Shown here in pieces: positions 16,556 through 25,155 of a stretch of DNA of 64,000 nt; position 1 is the stretch's first letter, and each line of letters starts with the position of its first letter. The notes under the pieces are model-generated. The model was not told where the DNA came from and did no database searches. It worked only from the letters and a program-made list of their open reading frames with translations. This DNA is from an uncultured bacterium (lineage in GTDB: Bacteria > Cyanobacteriota > Vampirovibrionia > Gastranaerophilales > Gastranaerophilaceae). The stretch lies in assembly GCA_902475545.1 (NCBI GenBank), contig CABRZP010000001.1:146950-210949 (forward strand), written 5' to 3'. The translations under genes and the position numbers were made by a program.

Positions 16556-18658
16556 CTAACATGTTAAATTAATTTGATATTTATTTAGGAACATTTTCAT
16601 TGAGTCTTCATTAAAGGTTAAGACTGTATGGATTTCACCATTAAAGTTTCTTGTTCCTTCTTCAATCATTCCGAGACTTTTGTAAAATCTTATATTTTCA
16701 GGTTTATTTGTTGCAAATTTCAATGTATGATTTCCTGTTTCCAGACAGAAAGATACCATTCTGGCAATTATAGCTTTTCCGCAGCCTCTTATTTCAGCAT
16801 CAGTTCCTTGATTCCAAGGTGCTGTATTAAGGCTTCTGCCCCAAACAATTCCGTCTTTTTGTATTTCTACGTTTGCTAAAGCTTGAAGTCTTCCGTCTTC
16901 AGTGTGAAGTACAAAATAGTTTGCATCAGGATATAGGGTTGCGGATTTGTAAGGTGGAAGTATATCCGCTTCAGGATATGGTTTTCTATTCCATTGTTTC
17001 TTTATTTCTGATGCCAGTTTCGCATATTCTGATTTAGAACTAAATGGTTTTATGTCTGTGATTTCACCGAATAAAGGTTTGCCTTCTCTAACATTTTGTA
17101 AATAAACACTCTGACCGTCTTTTACAATGTTCCAAGGTAATTGAACGTCTTTTTTAGGTATGAATTTTTCGAATTGTTGTCCTTTATTTTTGAATCTTAA
17201 AGGCAAAGTTTCTCTAAGTTTTTCCAGCGATTGCATGTATTCACGAAAATCTCTATCTGCTTTTGGTTCAATTGAGTATGTTCCGTCAGCCATTTGTTTT
17301 ATTTCTTCTTGAATATTTTGAGGCAGTTTAGATTTTGGAGTATCAAATCTTATTCCATTTTTTTCTATTCGAGAGAAGCATTTATTGATAATATCTTCAT
17401 TGGCAGACATAACTATTCGAACGTAACCTTCACCGTTTGTTCCAAAAACAGTTCCTGGTGTGAATGCTACTTGAGCTTTGTGTAATACATATTTATAAAA
17501 TTCATCGGAGGTGAATTCAGGAGGAATTTTTGCCCATAAATAATATGTTCCGTCTGTTGGTTTTGTGTCAGAACCGAGTTTATTTAACCAATTAATTGTT
17601 GTGTTTTTTCTGCTGCGGTATATTTTATTAACTTTATCAATGTAGCCTTCTTCATCTTTAAGTGCAGCGATTGCAGAGTGCTGAACCGGCACATAAACGC
17701 TTCCTCCGGATAAATATTTTGCATCAAGCAGATTGTTAATATTATCTTCATCGCTTACAGCAAAAGCTATTCTAAATCCCGGCATGCTTTGAGCTTTACT
17801 CATTGTATGTATTTCAAATGCTAAATCTTTTGCACCTTCAACCTGCATAATTCCTGCCGGTTTTACTCCTGTATGTGTTATTTCGCTGTTATCCATATCA
17901 TGAATAATTAATATTTTATTTTTTCTCGCCCATTCTACAGCTTCTTCAAAGAAGGATTTCGGAGCAAATGAGCCTGTAGGATTGTGAGGATAATTTAAAA
18001 TTAATATTTTAGCGTCAGTTGGCATTTGTGAAAAATCCGGTAAATATCCATTTGCAGGATTAAGATCAAACGGTACTCTATTTAAATCGTGTCTTGTTAT
18101 TAAATCGTCATATAGAGAATAACCCGGATTTGGAACAAGAATTTTATCTCCGGCATTTGCATAAGCTGTGAATATATGGTCAATTGCATCAGAGGCTCCG
18201 GAAGTTGCCATTACTTCTGTTCTCGGGTTGATTTTTACTCCAAAACGTTTTTCCATCCAGGCTGCAACTGTATGGAATAATGCTCCTTCGCCTTTTGGAC
18301 TGTTATATCTGTGTGACCATAAATCGTTGACTTTTGCTTTTAAAACTTGTTTTGCTTTTTCCGGCGGAGTTAAATCCGGATTTCCCATTGATAAATCAAC
18401 AACAGATTTATCGCCATGAAAATTACGAGCTTTTCCAATTTCTCTTATATATGATGAAATAAGATAATCTGATTTACTTAATCTTTGAGCCGGTGGAATT
18501 ATTCCTCCAAAATAAATCAAGGAAAGATTTGGTGATACTTTGATTTCAACTGTTGCTCTGTTAGAAATTTTATTATTTAAATCGTTAAATTTTGATTGTT
18601 TTTCATTTTGTATATTTTTTGAAGGGGTTGATATTGTGTTTATAGCATATATTTTCAT
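16556..18658 (-). CDS. Class I/II aminotransferase fused to a GNAT acetyltransferase
   Basis: About 700 residues. Residues 1-65 hold the N-terminal motif (MKIYAINT... YFGG). Residues 70-430 are a fold-type I PLP aminotransferase resembling LL-diaminopimelate/aspartate enzymes, with PLP-lysine motif MSKAQSMPGFRIAF and NYPHNPTG. After a linker, about residues 550-690 form a GNAT domain (GCGKAIIARMVSFCLETG... FYKSLGMIEEGTRN). Acetyl-CoA-dependent acetylation of the transamination product is a reasonable guess. The start at 18658 is preferred over one six codons upstream because TATATA lies exactly six bases before it and no ribosome-binding site exists. It is co-oriented with the phosphoesterase. 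Confidence 0.85.
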   Translation of the reverse strand: MKIYAINTISTPSKNIQNEKQSKFNDLNNKISNRATVEIKVSPNLSLIYFGGIIPPAQRLSKSDYLISSYIREIGKARNFHGDKSVVDLSMGNPDLTPPEKAKQVLKAKVNDLWSHRYNSPKGEGALFHTVAAWMEKRFGVKINPRTEVMATSGASDAIDHIFTAYANAGDKILVPNPGYSLYDDLITRHDLNRVPFDLNPANGYLPDFSQMPTDAKILILNYPHNPTGSFAPKSFFEEAVEWARKNKILIIHDMDNSEITHTGVKPAGIMQVEGAKDLAFEIHTMSKAQSMPGFRIAFAVSDEDNINNLLDAKYLSGGSVYVPVQHSAIAALKDEEGYIDKVNKIYRSRKNTTINWLNKLGSDTKPTDGTYYLWAKIPPEFTSDEFYKYVLHKAQVAFTPGTVFGTNGEGYVRIVMSANEDIINKCFSRIEKNGIRFDTPKSKLPQNIQEEIKQMADGTYSIEPKADRDFREYMQSLEKLRETLPLRFKNKGQQFEKFIPKKDVQLPWNIVKDGQSVYLQNVREGKPLFGEITDIKPFSSKSEYAKLASEIKKQWNRKPYPEADILPPYKSATLYPDANYFVLHTEDGRLQALANVEIQKDGIVWGRSLNTAPWNQGTDAEIRGCGKAIIARMVSFCLETGNHTLKFATNKPENIRFYKSLGMIEEGTRNFNGEIHTVLTFNEDSMKMFLNKYQINLTC

Positions 18659-18774
18659 AGTATTTATATAAAACATCTAAAAATATTTTTTGCTACAATT
18701 AAAAAAAGTTAACAATTATAGCAAATTTATTTTTTATATAATTTATTAATCTTGTACTGAAAGGATTTGGATAC

Positions 18775-21732
18775 ATGAAAATTTCCCCAATTATAAAATA
18801 TAATGTTCTTCGTTATGACAATGATAAGAAAAAAGATGAGCAGCAAACCAAAATTAATAATACATATTCTCTAGCATCACAAAATATGCTTGTTAATAAT
18901 TTTAATGATTATATGCTATTTTTTGGAGCTCGTGTTGATAAGGGATTAAATAGGTTTTATGACGAAAATAAAGATAGAATGCCGGTAACGGTGAGACGTT
19001 TTGTTGAACCTCTTGAATATAGAGAACTTTATACCCCGTTAGAGGCTCAGCAAGAAGCTTTTAAAAATTTAGAGGATGCAAAGTCCGTTGAAGATATTAA
19101 AAGTGCTTATCCTGAAGAAACTTTGTTTGATTCTTTAAAAGATCCTGATTCTGTAAAATCTACACGTGGTATTCTTAATTCTTTAAGGCAAAATAAAGAA
19201 CTGTTAGATTTATATGGTATTGGGGTTCTAAATAATAATGAAAACTTCACGGTTTATCTTGTGAAAAAAATATTTTTAGAAGCCAAAACTATTTATGAAA
19301 TTAATCAGGATTTAGAAAATGATTTACAGGAAGATTTTAAAGTTGATTTTAAATCAAGTAATCCTGATTCTGATTATATCCATTATTCAACATTAAAAGC
19401 TCTTGGTATTAAAACTCCGACTCAAGAATATCAACAATCTTTGAGATATACTCGGGATGGATATTCTGATTTAATGGGTAGAAAAATTTCACAAGGATTA
19501 AATGAATTTTGGAATAATCTAAGTGCGGAAGAAAGAACTGCCAGAGCGAAGAAATCTGTTTTAAATTTTGAAAATTGGTGGGCTAAATTAACGTTAGATG
19601 AAAAATTAGAAATGATAGCGGATACTGACCCGGAAACAACAATGCTAAAAGCCTTCAAAAAACAAAAGCGTGCAGAAAAACGAGAACAAAAGGCATTAGG
19701 TGTTGAGCCAGAAAAAGAAGAAGTTGAAGTTCAAGAAAAATCAAAACATGTTAAAGTTAAATCAAAATTAAGTGATGATAAATTGTTTATATTATGGGCA
19801 ACTCATAATCTCAAAAATTATGAACAATCTCTAACAGAAGCAGAAAAAGATACACTTCATCTTAAAAAGATGGTCAGATTGGTTCAAAGATGGCAGCAGA
19901 TGTCACCTGCAGAACGAACTGATTATATTTCTAAGATGAAATCAGGTGCAGAACCTGTTCGTTATGCGATGATGGATGCTTGGAATAATAGCTTTGATAT
20001 TATCAAAGATTTATCTGCCCATCTAAAGAAATATCAAAATTATAAACCTGTTAATATATTGTATTCATCAGAAGAATTTAGTAGTTTTCAGTCAAGAATA
20101 ATGTCTGAGTTTTGGGAAACACATCCTGAATATGCAGAAAAATTAGGTTATAATATTAGGCAGTCTCAGATAAAAGTTGATTTGGCGATAAAACGTGGAA
20201 CTTTTGAAGAATTAAAAAATCAAATTAATAGAGATAAAAATTATAGAATTAAACAATTAGACCGATTAAAGGCAGAAGAAGAGGCAAGGAAGGCTGAGAT
20301 GGAAAGAGCCTCTCAAGTTGTCGAAGAACAAGATTACAGAAAAGAATTTAAGGCTGCGTACGATGCTCATACTTTTGGAAAACTTAAATCTGTTCCGAAA
20401 CATTACTATTCTGATATGTATGAGAATGTTCTAAATGTATTGCCTGAAGATGTTATCAGGCTTTGGACAAAAAATTTGAGAGGTGAACCTCTTCCACAAG
20501 AAGATATAAGACGTTTACAACAAATAATGTCAGAAGAACTTCCTGGTGTTGCTCGTGTAAATAGAGCCATAGAAGCTGCAATGGCAGATATTTTGTATGC
20601 TACAACAAAAAATGCTTCTGTTTATGAAATGTCAAATTCTGATGTAAAAATGGCAATGTATCATTTGGAACGTGGAGAATCTCCGATCAGAATTATTTCT
20701 CATAAAAATAATGATAAAGAGTATCGTTTATTTATTATAGATAAGTATAAATCAAATTATGCCAATAGAATAAATGAATTATATGAAAACTTTAAGCAAG
20801 ATTTATCTGATGAAAAAGTTGAAGATATTATAACTTATAATTTTTTAACTCAGGGCAATGATAGTTCTGAAGAATATATAAGAACTCATAAAGAGTTGGC
20901 AGACTATATCAAATCTTATGGCAAATCTGCTTTAATTTTATTTTCTAATAAAACAGCTTATCCTTTAGAGGTAAGAAGAGCTTTTGCAAGAAAATTTATA
21001 GCTAATATGCCGCAAGAGTTACGTCGCAATAGCTTGATTGCAGAATCTATAAATAATGGAATTTATGTTGATTTTAGAAATGATATTTCACATGCAAAAG
21101 GATTGTTTAATCATAGATTTTCATTCCTTCCATCTGAATTCTTGGAATCTTATTTTGAAGAATTGGGTTTAGCTATAAGGACTGATTCAAGTACCGGTTA
21201 TACTATTAATGATTTTATGAAAAAAGTTTGTATAAAAAGAAAAGATGCAGCAAGTGGTTCTAAAGTCTTTGGAATTCCAAAAGCTAAAATTCATAAATTT
21301 GAAACAAAGTTAGAAATGTTAGCTATGGAACAAGCCTTAGCAGATACTTTTTATGATGTTGTCAAAGATGATAATGTTTATAAATTAGGCTTTGAAATGC
21401 TATGTGATAAGTTAGAGTTAGTGTCACTGGTGAAAAAATTCCCTTGCGGAGATTCTTATGCTATTGGTGTAGACGGTGATCAATTTAATTTTACACCTGC
21501 TAAAAAACCAAATATGATGCTCCTAAAAAGACGTTATAATGAATACTTACAGGAAATAAAAGACTGGATGAAGGAAGAAGGTAATATTACTCAAGATAGT
21601 GATTTCGAAGAGTTGATATATATTTTAAATCCTCAAGAAGGTAATATGACAAGAGATATGAATGTTGCTAAAAGAATTGCCAGTTACGGATTAAAGGTGG
21701 ATCATTTTACAATTAATCCACCTAAACCATAA
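18775..21732 (+). CDS. Large unknown protein (985 aa) with N-terminal F-x-G motif
   Basis: 985 residues, rich in charged helices, no signal peptide or membrane helix. It begins MKISPIIKYNVLRY and reaches YMLFFGARVD near residue 46, the tag pattern found in neighbouring genes. Two internal segments look related: NLSAEERTARAKK near 245 and MSPAERTDYISKM near 380, each following an aromatic-rich stretch (FWNN; RWQQ), which suggests degenerate internal repeats. A Lys/Glu-rich linker lies around 300-330 and a coiled coil around 490-515. AAAGGA precedes the ATG. I do not recognise a family; a structural or effector-type role is possible but unsupported. Confidence 0.8.
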   Translation: MKISPIIKYNVLRYDNDKKKDEQQTKINNTYSLASQNMLVNNFNDYMLFFGARVDKGLNRFYDENKDRMPVTVRRFVEPLEYRELYTPLEAQQEAFKNLEDAKSVEDIKSAYPEETLFDSLKDPDSVKSTRGILNSLRQNKELLDLYGIGVLNNNENFTVYLVKKIFLEAKTIYEINQDLENDLQEDFKVDFKSSNPDSDYIHYSTLKALGIKTPTQEYQQSLRYTRDGYSDLMGRKISQGLNEFWNNLSAEERTARAKKSVLNFENWWAKLTLDEKLEMIADTDPETTMLKAFKKQKRAEKREQKALGVEPEKEEVEVQEKSKHVKVKSKLSDDKLFILWATHNLKNYEQSLTEAEKDTLHLKKMVRLVQRWQQMSPAERTDYISKMKSGAEPVRYAMMDAWNNSFDIIKDLSAHLKKYQNYKPVNILYSSEEFSSFQSRIMSEFWETHPEYAEKLGYNIRQSQIKVDLAIKRGTFEELKNQINRDKNYRIKQLDRLKAEEEARKAEMERASQVVEEQDYRKEFKAAYDAHTFGKLKSVPKHYYSDMYENVLNVLPEDVIRLWTKNLRGEPLPQEDIRRLQQIMSEELPGVARVNRAIEAAMADILYATTKNASVYEMSNSDVKMAMYHLERGESPIRIISHKNNDKEYRLFIIDKYKSNYANRINELYENFKQDLSDEKVEDIITYNFLTQGNDSSEEYIRTHKELADYIKSYGKSALILFSNKTAYPLEVRRAFARKFIANMPQELRRNSLIAESINNGIYVDFRNDISHAKGLFNHRFSFLPSEFLESYFEELGLAIRTDSSTGYTINDFMKKVCIKRKDAASGSKVFGIPKAKIHKFETKLEMLAMEQALADTFYDVVKDDNVYKLGFEMLCDKLELVSLVKKFPCGDSYAIGVDGDQFNFTPAKKPNMMLLKRRYNEYLQEIKDWMKEEGNITQDSDFEELIYILNPQEGNMTRDMNVAKRIASYGLKVDHFTINPPKP

Positions 21733-21752
21733 AACTTTTATTATATTGTTAA

Positions 21753-22838
21753 TTAACGACCTGTTTTATTCAATGTTTCAACATCGTGAACTCGCATTGC
21801 ATAATATGGTACATTTTGTCCTTTTTCAATCAGGAATAGAACAAAGTTATCTGTAAACATAAAATTACGACCGCGTTCAAATGGCATAGCTAAGCATTTC
21901 ATCATTATTGCAGCTTCGCTTTTTAATTTAACGCCTTCGTTATTCATTTTAAAATCAACAGTTTCAATTGTCTTGTCAATTCTATACATTGTACCTTTTA
22001 TATCGTGACCTTCAACGTCAGGGAATGAAGTTTCCTGATAAAGGTTGATGTCAGGAATTCGTAATTTATCATCGGTATTGAATTTTTTACTACCTGAATA
22101 TTTTTTATTTTTTAATTTTAAGTCAGCAAAATATTTGTCAAAAGTTTTATCTTCATCTGTTCTGTATAATAAAACAGTATCTTTATCTTTTGTAATTAGT
22201 TTTACTGCAAAATCGTTGTGGGCATTATAAAATAAAACATTAACATTCTTGTATAATTTTTTATTGCTATCTTCATTGATACCAAAGTATTCAACAGGTG
22301 TGTGATTTTTCCCGAATGTACCCTCAGATAATTTATCAAAAGGTGTAAGGAATTTGAAGTCTTTTTTCAACATCGCATATACAAATAATCTGTTTGGATC
22401 GTAAGTCCAATCAAACATATCTAAAATGTCGCTTGTTTCATTAAATTTATCTTTAATACCTTTTTCAATTATTGATTTTAAATCAGGAGAAACTACACCG
22501 TATTTAGTATAGTATGAATTAGAACTGATATTTGTTTTTTTGAATTCTTGTTTATTTAAAGCTTTGGCAACTTTTGAATTATATTTTTCAAATCTGATTG
22601 GACCATAAATAATATTATCCATCATTTCATTCCACACAATTTGGAATGTACCTACCCAAATTCTGTTAGGTGATAGAGACGGACTTGTCATTGTCGGAAG
22701 AATTTCGATATCTTTAACTTGTTCAACTGCTTGAGTTTGTTCTGTTGGTAGAGTTTTTGTTTCTTCTGCGATGACGTTTGGTGATAATGATACTATTGTG
22801 CAAACTAAAATTGCCAGTGCAATATATAATTTTTTCAT
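21753..22838 (-). CDS. Secreted protein with serpin-like C-terminal half
   Basis: 361 residues. A clear signal peptide (MKKLYIALAILVCTIVSL, cut before EETK) is followed by a region resembling serpins. The hinge-like segment KTIETVDFKMNNEGVKLKSE (ending near 308) corresponds to the serpin IEVNEEGTEAA region. The end, FMFTDNFVLFLIEKGQN... YAMRVHDVE, corresponds to the serpin C-terminal strand F.ADHPFLFFI...GRV. The hinge lacks the run of small residues of inhibitory serpins, so inhibition is doubtful. ATG 22838 has AGGAG upstream and overlaps the previous stop (ATGA). It is the last gene of an operon headed by a BlaI-type repressor. The serpin call is by eye. Confidence 0.6.
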   Translation of the reverse strand: MKKLYIALAILVCTIVSLSPNVIAEETKTLPTEQTQAVEQVKDIEILPTMTSPSLSPNRIWVGTFQIVWNEMMDNIIYGPIRFEKYNSKVAKALNKQEFKKTNISSNSYYTKYGVVSPDLKSIIEKGIKDKFNETSDILDMFDWTYDPNRLFVYAMLKKDFKFLTPFDKLSEGTFGKNHTPVEYFGINEDSNKKLYKNVNVLFYNAHNDFAVKLITKDKDTVLLYRTDEDKTFDKYFADLKLKNKKYSGSKKFNTDDKLRIPDINLYQETSFPDVEGHDIKGTMYRIDKTIETVDFKMNNEGVKLKSEAAIMMKCLAMPFERGRNFMFTDNFVLFLIEKGQNVPYYAMRVHDVETLNKTGR

Positions 22839-23218
22839 TTGTCTCTCCTTTTGTTTATATTCAATGTTTTCCAAAAGCTTTTGAAAAAGCCTTTTAGTGT
22901 TTTTTTATGAAGTATGGGAGCGGAATCATAATATTGTTTGTAATTAGCAATAATATTTTCCGGTAAATCTTCATTTCTCTCTAAAATATACGACAAAAAT
23001 TCAAGATAGTCATCTTGTTCTTCTCGATATAATGTATCTCTTAGTCTTAAATCTTCATCGGCTTCATAGTGAATTAGTGCATGATACGCTGCTATAAGAC
23101 TTTCATCTTCCGTATCTTTAGGATAAGCCAACATCCCTTCTCTAACACTTAAATTCCCAATTCTAACAAGTTTTAGAATTCTGGCAACTTGTTGCCTGTC
23201 AGTAAGCTCTTCTGTCAT
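22835..23218 (-). CDS. Small acidic protein of unknown function in the BlaI-type operon
   Basis: 127 residues, acidic N-terminal two-thirds and a basic C-terminus (FFKSFWKTLNINKRRDK). There is no signal peptide or membrane helix, and no family is recognised. The predicted helices (MTEELTDRQQVARILKLVRIG) suggest a soluble adaptor. It starts five bases after the repressor gene and ends in an ATGA overlap with the secreted serpin-like gene, so the three are translated from one message. It could signal between the repressor and the envelope, but this is inference from order only. Confidence 0.75.
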   Translation of the reverse strand: MTEELTDRQQVARILKLVRIGNLSVREGMLAYPKDTEDESLIAAYHALIHYEADEDLRLRDTLYREEQDDYLEFLSYILERNEDLPENIIANYKQYYDSAPILHKKTLKGFFKSFWKTLNINKRRDK

Positions 23219-23223
23219 AATAA

Positions 23224-23568
23224 TTATTTTACTAAAAGTTTATCTGTTTCGTGTTCAACAAAACGCATCATTGCAACGTAATCTCCGTTGAAAAAATTGT
23301 TTGTGAATTCGTTAAGCATGTCCAGAGCCATCTCTCTTTTGTCCATTGTAACTCTGTAGAAAAACTTTTTACCAACCTTGTACCTAACTAAGATGCTTTT
23401 TGAAACTAATCTGTCCATAACGGTTTTAATAGTTGTATACGCTCTTTCAACACCATTTTTTGAAAGTTCGTCAACTACATCTTGAATTGAAATATCTACA
23501 TCTTCATTTGCTGAAGTAAAGTTCCAAAAAATGTTTAAAATTTCAATTTCTAAAGATCCGCAAACCAT
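23224..23568 (-). CDS. BlaI/MecI/CopY-family transcriptional repressor
   Basis: 114 residues. A winged-helix domain with the family signature (LEIEILNIFW at the start, VDELSKNGVERAYTTIKTVMDRLVSK, then a wing KVGKKFFYRV) and a short dimerisation tail. BlaI/MecI proteins repress beta-lactamase or other envelope-stress genes and are released by proteolysis. No BlaR-type sensor is nearby. GGAGGAAAAT precedes the ATG. It heads a three-gene operon with an unknown soluble protein and a secreted serpin-like protein, which it probably autoregulates. Confidence 0.85.
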   Translation of the reverse strand: MVCGSLEIEILNIFWNFTSANEDVDISIQDVVDELSKNGVERAYTTIKTVMDRLVSKSILVRYKVGKKFFYRVTMDKREMALDMLNEFTNNFFNGDYVAMMRFVEHETDKLLVK

Positions 23569-23589
23569 ATTTTCCTCCTGTAATTCATT

Positions 23590-23606
23590 AATTACTATAA
23601 TTGTAA
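23590..23606. promoter_or_regulatory. Candidate BlaI-type operator
   Basis: An inverted repeat ATTAC-TATAATT-GTAAT lies about 25 bases upstream of the repressor's start codon. BlaI/MecI operators contain a TACA/TGTA dyad; this one has only the weaker TTAC/GTAA core, so the call is tentative. Confidence 0.35.
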
Positions 23607-23692
23607 TATAAAAATAAATTTTTACAAGTACTCTTTAGGAAATATTTACAAATCTATAATATCTTTTGCTTGATATTCTGTTATATTCAGCT

Positions 23693-25075
23693 TTAAATAT
23701 TTTTTATTTCTGTTTCTAAAGTAAATAAATTATCATTCTTATTATAAATTATATTATTAAATTTCATTTCTTTAGGTGTATTGTTTAAAAGGACTTCAAA
23801 TTGACCGTTATTATCGGGGATATAGCCGCCTTGAGTCCCCTGTTTTACTTTTGCTTTGTGTAATATTACAGGGTTATCTCCGGCATTGTGATACCCCCAG
23901 CCCATTGCCATGCCTTTATCTAATGATAAAGACTTGAAACGTGTATCTGTCAGTTTTGTATTTTGTATAAGTTTAGCAATTGTTTCAATATATTTTTCGT
24001 CACCATATCTTGCAACTTGCATTGCATCTGCAAGAGTTAAGTTTTCTTTTTGCATTATAAAATCGTACAAGTTTTTATTCGGTCCAGTCAAATATCTGCC
24101 TGTATAATCTGAAACCTTCATCATCTGTGCATTTTCTTTATTTGCAGTTAAAAGTTTTCGGACTTGTTTTTCAAGATTTTTATCAATTGGAACTGATGCA
24201 AATATCCCAACACCTTTTTCTGATCTATATAGTTCAACATCTTTTGGAATTTTGTATTTTGATAATCCTTTGCTTAATTCTTCTACAGCTTTAGGATTTT
24301 GAACAAATACATCGCTATTTGCAACATAACTGCCTAACCCTTTAACGTTAACAATAGGTACATCCATAATTTCAAGTTGAGAAGGGGTTATTTCTTTTAA
24401 AAATGTCGTTGTTGGTATTGAACCGGGCTCTCCCCAATCTTGTAAAGTTCGATATGTTCGATTTGGATTTTGCTGCTCCATTAAATATTTATAAGTTTTT
24501 GGATTATATCTTCTGATAAACATCATATTTATATAATCAAAATCCTCAGGAGTTCTTGGAGTTGTTCCTGTAAGCTTATATTTTCCGTTTATTAATTCTA
24601 TATTTTTTTCAGGTGAGACTTTATGATAAAAATAATTATTTAATTCTGAAAATCCATTTTCTATTTCTTTTGACGGAGTTTCCTTTGCAAGTTCTAAGAT
24701 AGCTTTTCGCTTATTATATACCGGATAGGAATTTGTACGAAATTTAGATCTGAATAAAACAAATAAATCGGGATTTGCTTCGTACATTGATTTGTAAAAT
24801 TTATATATTTGCTCATCAGCACAGTTAGTACCAAATAGTCTTTCTATATTTGGAAATTCTTCTTGTAATTTTTGGAATGCTTCCTGAGCGTTTTTATTTA
24901 TGTGCGAAACTTTTTTAGAACCAAACTCTACAATATCGTGTTCTAATTGGGGAGCATATTTTAAACCGTTTAGATTAACTTTTATAGGTTTTGATGTAAG
25001 CAAATTCCTGCCGCTTGTTCTTGTCCACGCAGTAATGTCTTTACCTAAATTTGTCCCAATTTTTTCTAATACCAT
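23693..25075 (-). CDS. Probable mono-ADP-ribosyltransferase (exoenzyme/toxin fold)
   Basis: 460 residues. The C-terminal ~190 residues carry the three signatures of arginine/asparagine-type ADP-ribosyltransferases in the right order and spacing: an Arg after a beta strand (ELYRSE, Arg284), the Ser-x-Ser motif FKSLS (382-384) followed by a helix (MAMGWG), and a Q-x-E catalytic loop QFE (425-427) in GGYIPDNNGQFEVLLNN. Q-x-E enzymes of the C3/VIP2 group modify Asn-type or Rho-type targets, whereas E-x-E enzymes modify Arg. Residues 1-270 are unassigned and helical. There is no signal peptide and no immunity-like gene adjacent. GGGA lies upstream of the ATG. Confidence 0.7.
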   Translation of the reverse strand: MVLEKIGTNLGKDITAWTRTSGRNLLTSKPIKVNLNGLKYAPQLEHDIVEFGSKKVSHINKNAQEAFQKLQEEFPNIERLFGTNCADEQIYKFYKSMYEANPDLFVLFRSKFRTNSYPVYNKRKAILELAKETPSKEIENGFSELNNYFYHKVSPEKNIELINGKYKLTGTTPRTPEDFDYINMMFIRRYNPKTYKYLMEQQNPNRTYRTLQDWGEPGSIPTTTFLKEITPSQLEIMDVPIVNVKGLGSYVANSDVFVQNPKAVEELSKGLSKYKIPKDVELYRSEKGVGIFASVPIDKNLEKQVRKLLTANKENAQMMKVSDYTGRYLTGPNKNLYDFIMQKENLTLADAMQVARYGDEKYIETIAKLIQNTKLTDTRFKSLSLDKGMAMGWGYHNAGDNPVILHKAKVKQGTQGGYIPDNNGQFEVLLNNTPKEMKFNNIIYNKNDNLFTLETEIKNI

Positions 25076-25155
25076 ATAAATATTTTTCCCTACATATTTA
25101 TATAAAGTATTTCTTTATATAAAATTGCTTAAATTGATAAAGATTTTGAGTTTTA

